From Oscillospiraceae bacterium (GTDB lineage Bacteria > Bacillota > Clostridia > Oscillospirales > Ruminococcaceae), in contig JAGAJF010000088.1 in NCBI GenBank assembly GCA_017829005.1, positions 1 to 49,188 on the forward strand: a stretch of 49,188 nucleotides of DNA, read 5' to 3'. The notes under the pieces were generated by a model. It made no database searches, was not told the DNA's origin, and was given only the letters and a program-made list of their open reading frames with translations. The position numbers and the translations under genes were made by a program. Shown here in pieces: positions 8,446 through 15,962 of the stretch. The first letter of the stretch is position 1. Each line of letters begins with the position of its first letter.

Positions 8446-10236
8446 TTACTGAGATACATAAAGCTCGGGATCGTAATACTTTCCGTCCTTGCGTACCTCA
8501 AAATGGAGATGGTTTCCGGAAGAATCTCCCGTACTTCCCACATATCCGATAAGCTGACCCTTTTCGATCACATCGCCGTACTCAGCCACAAGCTCTGCCT
8601 GATGGGCGTAGACTGTTACATTGCCGTCATCGTTCTGAATGATGATGCAGTTTCCGTAACCGCCGTTCCAGCCTGTGCCTGCGTCTATTACCGTACCGCT
8701 TGCAGCCGCATAAATGGGCGTTCCGTAGGGAGCGGCGATATCTATGCCCTTATGACCTCTTCCGTCGCCCTGATGAGCGGAGATGTATCCGCCATCAACG
8801 GGCCAGAAGTAATCGCCTGTGCCGCCCTCGGTGATGAACTCGGGTGCGCTGTAGTTTATTGTGCCTGCGCCTGAACCTGTGCCTACTCTGATTATCTCGG
8901 AGACAGGTTCATTAACTGTGATGGTCTCGAGAGTGCGCTTTCTTACTGCCGTACCCTCTCTGTATGTAACCAGCGCTCTTGAACGCTGCTCGCCGTTCTG
9001 TCCTGCGGTATCTATTACCACCTGACCCGACGGGAGAGATGCGTCCTCGATGGTGATGGACTCAAATGGTATCTCCTTGCGGAAGGTGACTTCCTTCTTG
9101 CACTCGACCTGTAAATAAGGCACTTCGGACTCTATCTGAATGAGCGTTCCCACTCTGAGGACCTGATGCTCCAGATCGTCGATGACATTTCCGTTATATG
9201 TAGCGTAGCAGCTGCTCAGCTCAGACAGGGTCATTCCCTTACTCTCGGCTATGTTCCAGAGGTTGTCTCCGGGCTGTACCTCGTAATATTCGGGAGCGGA
9301 CTCAACTCCTGTGAGAGTTTTAAGGATACTGCTCTCGGAAACTATCTGATTTTCATCAACATATTCCTCAAGGTCGTACTCAACGTCCTTATCAAAGCAA
9401 ATTTCCTGATATTCGCCCGAATCGTAAGGCTCTTTTATGGTATCAAGCACATTTTCGATCTGATCGTAGCTTTCAACGGCACCGATAAGCTCGCCGTCTA
9501 CTCTTACGGCATAGGCTTTGACCTTTCCGTTTTCAAACTCGGGTATCTCCTCTTCAGGAGCTTCTTCCTCGGATACAACAGGCTTCTCGCTGTATTTCTC
9601 CGACATTCTGCCCTCCATATTTTCCGCAAGGGCTGCCTCGTCGATAACGCTGTCGTTTGAGGTAAGGGGAGTAATGGCAAGAGCGGCGGTCACATAATAA
9701 TCGCCTTCGGTATCGTAATACTTCACTCTGTCGGCTACCACGCACTGAGCCTCGCCCAGCACCTCTTCACCGCTTACAACGCCCACCTGAGCGCCGTCAT
9801 ATTCAACGGCAACGCCGTAATCTCTTGACATTACTGTATTGACGCAGAATACAAGGAGGCAAACAGAGGCTGCAGGGAAAAGGATATCCATGACCGAAGC
9901 AAATCCGCTGCCCTTTCTGCGAACAGCCAGACGGTGTTCCTTCCACTGCATGGCGGCAGCTTTTCTGATGCCGAATATCTTTGATCTTCTCTTAAACCTT
10001 GAGCAGACCTCGGAGACGTTTTCCTTCTTGGTTTTTATAAATGTAACGGGAACCTTGACAAATTCCCTGAGAAATGCCGATACGTCCTGTCCGAAGGGGG
10101 CGGAGGAGTGCTTTACTGCGGAGACGGTGCTGCTCAGAACACGGCAGGCATACTCTGCGGTAAGTCCTGCGGTGCGGCATACCTGCTCGCCCACACATTC
10201 GATAAGCGAAGCTTTAGCGGTTCGCTTTTCTGCCAT
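8446..10236 (-). CDS. membrane-anchored LysM-G5-M23 cell-wall hydrolase
   Basis: This 596-aa protein has a basic cytoplasmic N-terminal region of about 110 residues and one membrane segment near 115-136. An extracellular region with an acidic linker follows, then a LysM domain (EVQPGDNLWNIAE near 320), a G5-like domain (about 378-450) and a C-terminal M23 metallopeptidase. The zinc ligands are visible as the His and Asp of GHKGIDIAA near 495 and the HLHFEV motif near 577, with VYAHQ between. M23 enzymes cleave peptide cross-links in peptidoglycan. The long cytoplasmic N-terminus is unusual for a hydrolase and could dock a partner. AAGGAGATG precedes the ATG. It stands alone between a sigma-A promoter and its own terminator. 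Confidence 0.9.
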   Translation of the reverse strand: MAEKRTAKASLIECVGEQVCRTAGLTAEYACRVLSSTVSAVKHSSAPFGQDVSAFLREFVKVPVTFIKTKKENVSEVCSRFKRRSKIFGIRKAAAMQWKEHRLAVRRKGSGFASVMDILFPAASVCLLVFCVNTVMSRDYGVAVEYDGAQVGVVSGEEVLGEAQCVVADRVKYYDTEGDYYVTAALAITPLTSNDSVIDEAALAENMEGRMSEKYSEKPVVSEEEAPEEEIPEFENGKVKAYAVRVDGELIGAVESYDQIENVLDTIKEPYDSGEYQEICFDKDVEYDLEEYVDENQIVSESSILKTLTGVESAPEYYEVQPGDNLWNIAESKGMTLSELSSCYATYNGNVIDDLEHQVLRVGTLIQIESEVPYLQVECKKEVTFRKEIPFESITIEDASLPSGQVVIDTAGQNGEQRSRALVTYREGTAVRKRTLETITVNEPVSEIIRVGTGSGAGTINYSAPEFITEGGTGDYFWPVDGGYISAHQGDGRGHKGIDIAAPYGTPIYAAASGTVIDAGTGWNGGYGNCIIIQNDDGNVTVYAHQAELVAEYGDVIEKGQLIGYVGSTGDSSGNHLHFEVRKDGKYYDPELYVSQ

Positions 10237-10281
10237 AACAGCATCTCCTTTCCTATTTCTTGTCAGACAGCTAACTTTTTA

Positions 10282-10310
10282 ATTATAGCACAATTTCCCT
10301 TTAAAATCAA
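10282..10310 (-). promoter_or_regulatory. sigma-A promoter of the M23 gene
   Basis: On the minus strand, TTGATT and TATAAT are separated by 17 bp, with TGC directly before the -10 hexamer (extended -10). The predicted start lies about 40 nt before the M23 ATG. Confidence 0.75.
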
Positions 10311-10444
10311 TAGCACTTATCTATCTTTAGGCTATACCGACAAAAAATGCAGACAGCAGAGGGAAATTGCTTGTGATTTTGCCCGTGGTTTTTTTCTTTA
10401 ATAATGACATTCCTTTAGAGAATATCAAAACGGGGACAAAACGG

Positions 10445-10468
10445 TTACAAAGTGGTTACACTTTGTAA
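10445..10468. promoter_or_regulatory. operator-like 10-bp inverted repeat
   Basis: TTACAAAGTG and CACTTTGTAA form a perfect inverted repeat with a 4-bp centre (GTTA). There is no following T tract, so it is unlikely to be a terminator. It lies between the divergent M23 and chemoreceptor promoters, about 135 bp from the former and 315 bp from the latter. A regulator-binding site is the simplest reading, without direct support. Confidence 0.4.
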
Positions 10469-10783
10469 TAATTATAACTCAACTAACGAAAAAATCAACC
10501 CGATTTTGTTATTTCCGTCACTTTTGACAGTGCTTTCGGCATATTAAACAATATGATTTGAAAATAGCAGAACGATTTTAGTAAATATTTTGTCGGCGGC
10601 GGTCGGATTTCATTTAATCTTAACATTTCTTTTGTGTAATTTTACACGGGCATTTTACGGGGAAATATCGCATTCAAGCTCTTTGTAACGTTTTCATAGT
10701 CAAAATGCGGCTTTATCCGCTGTAATGTTTTACAGCCCGGAGCGGGGGCGAAAAATAATTATCTACATTTTATAAAAAATATG

Positions 10784-10812
10784 TTGAAATCTGCGGCAAA
10801 ATATGTTATACT
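10784..10812 (+). promoter_or_regulatory. sigma-A promoter of the chemoreceptor gene
   Basis: TTGAAA and TATACT are separated by exactly 17 bp. The predicted start near 10819 leaves a leader of only about 50 nt with AAAGGA at 10855, which leaves no room for a riboswitch. Confidence 0.8.
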
Positions 10813-10869
10813 ATAACATAAATATACGCAAGCAGAATTTGCAATAAAAATAATAAAGGAATGTGAAAT

Positions 10870-12870
10870 ATGAACGGCTCAAAAAAATCGGCGGGTCTTA
10901 TCAGATCTATTATTATTTCGGTGGTCATTACCATTGCTGTCGCTCTTACCCTTATATCTGTTATCGGCTTCGCATTCTCATATACAAGGACGAAAAACGG
11001 AGTTCAGTCATCGGCTGAGCAGTCTATTACCATTTACAGGGAGAAGATAGATGCGTGGCTTTCGGAGCAGGCTACCTTCTGCCGTGCGCAGGCGAATGCG
11101 GCGGGAAACCTTGTCCCCGGTGCAGGCAACCGCAGGTATAACGACAAGCTTCTTGACTCGGCTATGACCCTTAACGACGCTCTTCTTGACTGCTATACCG
11201 CATATAGCGACACCGCTCTTTATATGGCTGTCACCGACACCTCGACCCTCCCCGAGGGCTTTGACGCCACCACAAGAGGCTGGTACAAGGACGCTTTCAA
11301 TTCAGGCTCGACTATTTTCACCGCACCTTATATCGACACTGCTACAGGCGCTATGATAATCACCGTTGCTTCACCAATTTACGAAAACGGCAATGCTGTG
11401 GGCGTTTTCGGCTGTGATATCACCCTTGACTACATAATGGAGCTGGCAAGCGAAATGAAGCTTACCGAGAACGGCGTCCCCGTACTCATTGACGGTGACG
11501 GAAACATTATGCTCCACGGAAATGAAGCCCTCAGCCCGAAGATAGAAGGCGGAAACGCTGTTATCACCTCTGCTGCCGACGCGGGGGGAGATTATGAGGA
11601 AGTTCTCTCACAGCTTTCCGACGGCGTTTATCTGGACATTAACAAGGACTCTGACGGCTCTTCTAAATATTTCATTTTCAGCCGCCTTTCCTCTGCCGAC
11701 TGGACCCTTGGCTATGTATGCCCCAAAAATGACATTAACGGCTCTCTGAACGGTCTTGCGGTCGTTTATGCTATACTTACACTCGTTTTCCTTGCAGGCG
11801 GCATGGCTGTTGTAATAAGCGTTATCAAGGTAAGTGTGAAGCCCCTCAAGAAAATAAGCGCTGTTGCCGAGGATATTGCGGCAGGAAATCTTTCCGCAAG
11901 CTTTGACTACAGTTCAAATGATGATATCGGTATCCTTTGCTCGAATTTTGCCCGCTGCACCGATACCACAAGACGCTACATCTCCGATATTTCCGAAAAG
12001 CTTGACCGCCTTGCCAAGGGAGATTTCACCGTAAACGTCACCGAGGAATACATCGGCGATTTTGCTCCCATAAAGGAGTCTCTCACGAATATTATCACAT
12101 CTATGCGAAATACTCTTAATAACATCGAGGTGGCTTCCGGTCAGGTGAATATGGGCGCCGCAAATGTGGCTATGTCCTCTACTCGTCTTGCCGAGGGCGT
12201 TTATGATCAGACGGAAAACCTCAAAAAGCTCAACTCGGATATGTCCGTTATCATCGAAAAGGTGAAGGACAGCGACAAAAACGCCTGTGAAGCAAGGCAG
12301 CTTGCCGAGGGTGCAAGGGTCAAGCTGGAGGAGAGCAACCGCGAGATGAACAAGCTTCTTGCGGCTATGAGCGAGATATCCGAAATGAGTGCCGAGACCG
12401 CAAAGATAGTCAAGACTATTGACGATATCGCATTCCAGACAAATATCCTTGCCCTCAACGCTTCCGTTGAGGCGGCAAGAGCAGGTGCGGCAGGAAAGGG
12501 CTTCACCGTTGTTGCGGACGAGGTAAGAAATCTTGCAGGCAAATCCGCCGAAGCTGCAAACCGCACTTCCAAGCTTATAAATCAGACCACCGAAGCCGTT
12601 GCGGCAGGTGCGGCTCTGGCTGATTCAACCGCCAAGGCGCTTTCGGAAGCTGTTGCCGATACCGCCAGAGTGGATGAGAACATCGGCAGGATATCCGATA
12701 CCGCAAGGGAGCAGAGTGAGTTTATGGACAGCGTTTTCCACGGAATAAACGCTATTTCCGATGTTGTAAACACCACTGCCGACACTGCTCAGTCGGGCGC
12801 AGCTTCCAGCGAGGAGCTGAGCGGTCAGGCTTCCATGCTCAAGGATCTTATTTCCGAATTCAAGCTGTAA
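10870..12870 (+). CDS. methyl-accepting chemotaxis protein with Cache sensor
   Basis: The 666-aa protein has a membrane segment at about residues 13-36, a periplasmic-side double Cache-like sensor domain (about 40-300, with GWYKDAF and [12 protein letters not shown]), and a second membrane segment at about 300-325. A HAMP domain ([19 protein letters not shown]) with a second HAMP-like unit follows, and a long signalling coiled coil to the end. The highly conserved hairpin tip is intact ([20 protein letters not shown], then [16 protein letters not shown]), so it should engage CheA/CheW. No che or flagellar genes are in the window, so the output is unknown. Transcription comes from its own promoter. 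The gene is followed by element copy C and an intrinsic terminator. Confidence 0.94.
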   Translation: MNGSKKSAGLIRSIIISVVITIAVALTLISVIGFAFSYTRTKNGVQSSAEQSITIYREKIDAWLSEQATFCRAQANAAGNLVPGAGNRRYNDKLLDSAMTLNDALLDCYTAYSDTALYMAVTDTSTLPEGFDATTRGWYKDAFNSGSTIFTAPYIDTATGAMIITVASPIYENGNAVGVFGCDITLDYIMELASEMKLTENGVPVLIDGDGNIMLHGNEALSPKIEGGNAVITSAADAGGDYEEVLSQLSDGVYLDINKDSDGSSKYFIFSRLSSADWTLGYVCPKNDINGSLNGLAVVYAILTLVFLAGGMAVVISVIKVSVKPLKKISAVAEDIAAGNLSASFDYSSNDDIGILCSNFARCTDTTRRYISDISEKLDRLAKGDFTVNVTEEYIGDFAPIKESLTNIITSMRNTLNNIEVASGQVNMGAANVAMSSTRLAEGVYDQTENLKKLNSDMSVIIEKVKDSDKNACEARQLAEGARVKLEESNREMNKLLAAMSEISEMSAETAKIVKTIDDIAFQTNILALNASVEAARAGAAGKGFTVVADEVRNLAGKSAEAANRTSKLINQTTEAVAAGAALADSTAKALSEAVADTARVDENIGRISDTAREQSEFMDSVFHGINAISDVVNTTADTAQSGAASSEELSGQASMLKDLISEFKL

Positions 12871-12968
12871 GCAGAGTGAGCAGGGCTGAAGCGGGCTCAG
12901 ACCATAACCGCTCGTTCTGTAGTTTATTTGGACGGCAGGCAGCCCGACAGCAATACAAATATGTTACC
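12871..12968 (+). repeat. dispersed 3'-UTR element, copy C (after the chemoreceptor)
   Basis: It starts right after the TAA of the chemoreceptor gene. The head is diverged (GGGCTGAAGCGGGCTCAG). The core reads CCGCTCGTTCTGTAGTTTAT, then GGACGGCAGGCAGCC, and the tail ATACAAATATGTTACC. The orientation relative to the upstream gene is the same as in the other copies. An intrinsic terminator begins 14 bp after it. Confidence 0.75.
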
Positions 12969-12981
12969 TATGATCTTTGTG

Positions 12982-13012
12982 GGGCAGGAAGCCGTTTCCT
13001 GCCCTTTATTTT
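12982..13012 (+). terminator. intrinsic terminator between chemoreceptor and GNAT genes
   Basis: The 9-bp stem GGGCAGGAA / TTCCTGCCC with a 5-nt loop is followed by TTTATTTT. The GNAT ribosome binding site AAGGAGG starts immediately after the T tract, so transcripts from the chemoreceptor promoter must read through this hairpin to express the acetyltransferase. Confidence 0.85.
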
Positions 13013-13026
13013 AAGGAGGAGAGCAG

Positions 13027-13803
13027 ATGATAATCCGAAGCGAAATGGAGCTTGCGGCGGCAAAGCAGCTGTCTGTTGACCTGAACTGCTCTCCCGAGGA
13101 CCTTTTCAAATCCGAAAATACCGTTACAATACCAAAAAACAACGATGGCAGGCGGCTTTTTACCGATGAACCGCCTCTTTTTCGGGCTGCTTCCATGGGA
13201 ATGGGTGCGGTCATAGCCGCCGCATACGCTGTGACCCCTTATGCAAAGCTGCTTGCGGAGCAGAGGGACGGTGCGGAGATATTTGAAGCTGCTGCCGTTT
13301 CTGCTCTTAACAGGGAGCTTTTCACCCACGGCTGCTGTATCGGGCATCAGAGCCAGTATTATCTCCCGAAAACGCCTTACAGAAGCGGTGCAAGGCACGA
13401 GGGGTATTCCCTGAGGGTTTTCGAGGGGACGGAGATAAGCGAGCTTTACTCCTGTGAGGGCTTTTCAAATGCTCTTTTGTATAGAAACGAGGGCGCAAGG
13501 CGGGACATTTTAGCCGTTTGTGCCATTAACGGCAGGCGGATAATGGGCATTGCGGGGGCATCAAATGACAGCCCCGTTATGGCTCAGATAGGCATAGACG
13601 TGCTGCCCGAATTCCGGGGAATGGGCGTGGGTGCGGCTCTTGTTTCAGCCTGCGCTGCCGAGCTTCTTGCGGCGGGATATATCCCATATTACGGCACCTG
13701 GAGCGGAAATATCATCTCCCAGCGGCTGGCGGCTAAATGCGGTTTTTTCCCTGCATGGTGCGAGATGTCTTCGGTAAAGCTTCCCGATGTAAGAAAACAG
13801 TAA
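13027..13803 (+). CDS. GNAT family N-acetyltransferase
   Basis: The 258-aa protein has a poorly conserved N-terminal half and a C-terminal GNAT fold (about residues 130-250). The acetyl-CoA pyrophosphate-binding motif is seen as PEFRGMGVGAALVSACAAEL near residue 197, and NIISQRLAAKCGF near 235 is the typical motif B region. The substrate cannot be deduced. AAGGAGG lies well placed before the ATG. I see no promoter between the upstream terminator and this gene, so expression may depend on readthrough from the chemoreceptor gene. A strong terminator follows its stop codon. Confidence 0.87.
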   Translation: MIIRSEMELAAAKQLSVDLNCSPEDLFKSENTVTIPKNNDGRRLFTDEPPLFRAASMGMGAVIAAAYAVTPYAKLLAEQRDGAEIFEAAAVSALNRELFTHGCCIGHQSQYYLPKTPYRSGARHEGYSLRVFEGTEISELYSCEGFSNALLYRNEGARRDILAVCAINGRRIMGIAGASNDSPVMAQIGIDVLPEFRGMGVGAALVSACAAELLAAGYIPYYGTWSGNIISQRLAAKCGFFPAWCEMSSVKLPDVRKQ

Positions 13804-13843
13804 CAGCCTGTCTGCGTTTAGAATTGCAGACAGGCTGTTTTGC
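13802..13843 (+). terminator. intrinsic terminator after the GNAT gene
   Basis: A perfect 14-bp stem (AACAGCCTGTCTGC at 13802-13815 with GCAGACAGGCTGTT at 13826-13839) with a 10-nt loop overlaps the stop codon and ends in TTTT. Confidence 0.9.
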
Positions 13844-13858
13844 GTAAGGTTCTTTTCT

Positions 13859-13927
13859 TCCGTTACCGAGCCGTATGTTTATCGCCCCAAACAAACTATA
13901 GAACGAGTGGCTACAGGCTCAGCCTGT
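13859..13927 (-). repeat. dispersed 3'-UTR element, copy D (overlaps a gene end)
   Basis: In minus-strand sense it begins with the self-complementary head ACAGGCTGAGCCTGT, continues CCACTCGTTCTATAGTTTGT and GGGGCG, and ends in ACGGCTCGGTAACGG. Unlike the other copies, the head is inside the coding frame: the last residues of the small membrane protein (YRLSL-stop) are encoded by it. Confidence 0.8.
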
Positions 13928-14126
13928 AATCCTTGTCCATTACCGTAATAATAATGTTGCCGCCCTCCGAGCTTATGTCAAAAAGGGTCATTTTGTCGCT
14001 GCTCATTGCGTTGTGACAGTTGACGGTCACAATGGCGCTGCCCACCGCAAGTGCGGCGGCGGAAATGATGAAAATGCTTATGATGCTGAGATAATATTCG
14101 GCTTTCCTTTTTCTTTCGGAGGTCAT
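13911..14126 (-). CDS. small single-pass membrane protein downstream of spoIIP
   Basis: The 71-aa product has a basic N-terminus (MTSERKRKAEYY), one membrane segment at about residues 13-36 and a short polar C-terminal part. I do not recognise a family. It starts 2 bp after the spoIIP stop codon, with AAAGGA overlapping the end of spoIIP, so it is almost certainly cotranscribed and translationally coupled. A role in the forespore engulfment stage is inference from position only. Its last five residues come from a copy of the dispersed element, so the original C-terminus may have been replaced or extended by insertion. Confidence 0.65.
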   Translation of the reverse strand: MTSERKRKAEYYLSIISIFIISAAALAVGSAIVTVNCHNAMSSDKMTLFDISSEGGNIIITVMDKDYRLSL

Positions 14127-14128
14127 TT

Positions 14129-15427
14129 TTATGATCGTTCCTTTCCTATGGATATAAGTGCGTCTGCAATTCCTTCGGCGGACAGCTCGCCTGCATATAC
14201 CGCCTGCTCTAAGCTGTTTCCGTGACCGCCTACCTCGATAAGCAGGGAGCCTGTGGTAAGGTCCTGATTGTACTTCCTGTAATCGTAAAGCACGGGGCGG
14301 GTAAGCCCCTTGTACCTGCTTTCCATATGCTGCTCGAAAAGGGAGGCGGTGCGGAGATTTTTCATACAGTCGGGCATTCCCATGGTGCCGTCGTCACAGC
14401 CGCATATTATCATTACCTGGGCACAGCTTTTTCCGCCTATATTTACGGTGGGGGCGATTATCTCGCCGCTTTCCCGCTCTATAGCGTCACGGTGAACGTC
14501 AAGGACTACCTTTATTGAAGGATATTTTTCCAGAATTGCCGTTACAGTCTCCCTGCTTCGGTCATAGGAGCCGTTGTAGGAAGGATAATCGTGGACGGTG
14601 GTGTCGTGATATGTGCGTATGCCCCGCTCCTCGAAAACCCTTGCCATTGCATCGCCTACAACTGCCATATTCCTGCTGCTGTCGGTGGTGCGGCAGATGT
14701 ATTCGGGGTCATAGAAGCCGCTGTCATCGGGCTGGTAGCTTTCGGTGGTGTGGGTGTGCATAATGAGTATCTGAGGCTCGTCCTCGGGTGCGTTAAGCAC
14801 TATCCCGAAATCGGGGGCAAGGAGGGCTTCGGAGTATATATTTTCGGAGGAAAGAGATGTTACATTGCGAATTTGTCCCCCGAGAGGCAGGTCTATGTAG
14901 TTATCTCCCGTTCCCGGCTCATAGCAAAGGGGTGTGACAACGCCGCTCTGAGAAAAGCTGTCGGGGAAGGGGAGTGGGTCATCTGTGCTTTCGGGGGGCG
15001 GAAGAAAATCCTCCACGATCTTCTCTTCATTGGCGGAGGAGGGCATTCGGCGGCTGCCCCGTGACAGCATAAGCACATCTTCCTCGCCCATTTTTTTTGT
15101 ATCAATAATAGTATTGCCGGGCGGCGGCGTATCATTCACCTTTGGGGCAGAATTTTCGGGCGCTTTTTGGGTAAAATACTTTATGATATCATCTCCGCTC
15201 AGCTGCTCGACAAGTGCAGAAAGCCTTGATACCTCATAAGCACCTTCCGAAATAATATCCGCCGCAGGGAGAACTGTTGCTTCGGGAAAGCTCCACAGGG
15301 CAAGGAAAATGATGCCTCCTGCACAGAAAAGTCCCGAACGGGAAGCTTTTCGGCGCGTGGGTGTTTTCGGCGGCGTTTCGGCGTGATAGATTCGAAGCTC
15401 GGAGAAATTGTTTTCTTTATCGTTCAT
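14129..15427 (-). CDS. spoIIP: SpoIIP, stage II sporulation protein P
   Basis: SpoIIP is a membrane-anchored N-acetylmuramoyl-L-alanine amidase/endopeptidase that, with SpoIID and SpoIIM, thins septal peptidoglycan during engulfment of the forespore. The 432-aa protein has one membrane segment at about residues 32-50, a low-complexity linker, and the catalytic domain from about 215 on. It shows the family motifs LIMHTHTTESY near 224, VVLDVHRDA near 308 and EVGGHGNS near 397, which carry the zinc-binding His and catalytic Glu residues. The upstream sequence CATACTAT resembles a sigma-E -10 element, consistent with mother-cell expression. Its presence argues that the organism belongs to a spore-forming lineage. 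Confidence 0.93.
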   Translation of the reverse strand: MNDKENNFSELRIYHAETPPKTPTRRKASRSGLFCAGGIIFLALWSFPEATVLPAADIISEGAYEVSRLSALVEQLSGDDIIKYFTQKAPENSAPKVNDTPPPGNTIIDTKKMGEEDVLMLSRGSRRMPSSANEEKIVEDFLPPPESTDDPLPFPDSFSQSGVVTPLCYEPGTGDNYIDLPLGGQIRNVTSLSSENIYSEALLAPDFGIVLNAPEDEPQILIMHTHTTESYQPDDSGFYDPEYICRTTDSSRNMAVVGDAMARVFEERGIRTYHDTTVHDYPSYNGSYDRSRETVTAILEKYPSIKVVLDVHRDAIERESGEIIAPTVNIGGKSCAQVMIICGCDDGTMGMPDCMKNLRTASLFEQHMESRYKGLTRPVLYDYRKYNQDLTTGSLLIEVGGHGNSLEQAVYAGELSAEGIADALISIGKERS

Positions 15428-15461
15428 ATTATCAGTCCTTCCGAAGAAATGTTACTATAAT

Positions 15462-15469
15462 ATAGTATG
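15462..15469 (-). promoter_or_regulatory. possible sigma-E -10 element of spoIIP
   Basis: Reading toward spoIIP, CATACTAT is close to the sigma-E -10 consensus CATACAxT. A weak -35 candidate (GAATACC) lies about 14 bp upstream. spoIIP is a known sigma-E gene in Bacillus. The assignment rests on eight bases plus that knowledge. Confidence 0.4.
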
Positions 15470-15568
15470 AAAAAACTTCTTCGGGTATTCCTCGGACACG
15501 ATGCCAAAACGAAGGCAAGCCAAAATGGGGGATATATTTTAACAATTTGTAAAACCTCACAAATCCCC

Positions 15569-15597
15569 TTGACATTTTTCGCACGGTATGATATACT
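15569..15597 (+). promoter_or_regulatory. sigma-A promoter of the tRNA-Thr/tRNA-Tyr unit
   Basis: TTGACA and TATACT with a 17-bp spacer; the predicted start is near 15604, about 30 nt before tRNA-Thr. A near-consensus promoter is expected for stable RNA genes. Confidence 0.88.
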
Positions 15598-15633
15598 TTA
15601 ATAGTCGCTTGAGAGAGCGCACAGGAAACTCAA

Positions 15634-15709
15634 GCTGGTGTAGCTCAGTTGGTAGAGCAGCTGATTTGTAATCAGCAGGTCGGGGGTTCAAGTCCGTCCA
15701 CCAGCTCCA
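15634..15709 (+). tRNA. tRNA-Thr (anticodon TGT)
   Basis: The acceptor stem GCTGGTG/CACCAGC, a D-arm with AGCTCAGTTGGTAGAGC, the anticodon stem-loop GCTGA-TTTGTAA-TCAGC with anticodon TGT, and the T-arm GGGGGTTCAAGTCC are all present. The 3' CCA is encoded. No variable-arm anomaly is seen. Confidence 0.97.
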
Positions 15710-15713
15710 TTAT

Positions 15714-15797
15714 GGAAGAGTTCCCGAGTGGCCAAAGGGGGCAGACTGTAAATCTGTTGCTTCGGCTTCGGTGGTTCGAATCCACCCTCTTCCACCA
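15714..15797 (+). tRNA. tRNA-Tyr (anticodon GTA)
   Basis: The acceptor stem GGAAGAG/CTCTTCC, the anticodon loop CTGTAAA with anticodon GTA, a long variable arm (TTGCTTCGGCTTCGG region) typical of bacterial class II tRNA-Tyr, the T-arm GGTTCGAATCC and an encoded CCA are visible. It lies 4 bp after tRNA-Thr and is cotranscribed with it. Confidence 0.97.
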
Positions 15798-15804
15798 GTA
15801 AATT

Positions 15805-15835
15805 GCCTTGCAGGTTTTTCCTGCAAGGCTTTTTT
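15805..15835 (+). terminator. intrinsic terminator of the tRNA unit
   Basis: The 10-bp stem GCCTTGCAGG / CCTGCAAGGC with a TTTTT loop is followed by six T residues, 8 bp after the tRNA-Tyr CCA end. Confidence 0.92.
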
Positions 15836-15962
15836 ATGCAAAGACGTATTTGTATGGGTTTTATAGAAATTTTTGTAAGAGTTTAATATTATCGGGCATA
15901 ATATCCATACGGTTTAGACGGATTTTTAATAAAAATTTTCTAAAAATGAAAGGAAAATCCTT

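Larger units (their letters stand above)
10237..10869. other. 633-bp AT-rich intergenic region between divergent genes
   Basis: No coding region is credible here. The region holds the M23 promoter, the chemoreceptor promoter, a perfect 10-bp inverted repeat at 10445-10468, and two small hairpins near 10706-10735 (GCGG-CTTTAT-CCGC and GCTGTAA-TG-TTTTACAGC). The remainder shows no structure I could name. Confidence 0.6.

Noticed and set aside
10620-10869. Cyclic-di-GMP riboswitch in front of the chemoreceptor gene
   Set aside because: Such riboswitches are common before Clostridia chemoreceptors, but the promoter places the start only about 50 nt before the ATG, and no aptamer motif was seen.
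12876-13079. 67-codon plus-strand frame after the chemoreceptor
   Set aside because: It lies in the dispersed element and terminator and overlaps the start of the GNAT gene without a ribosome binding site.
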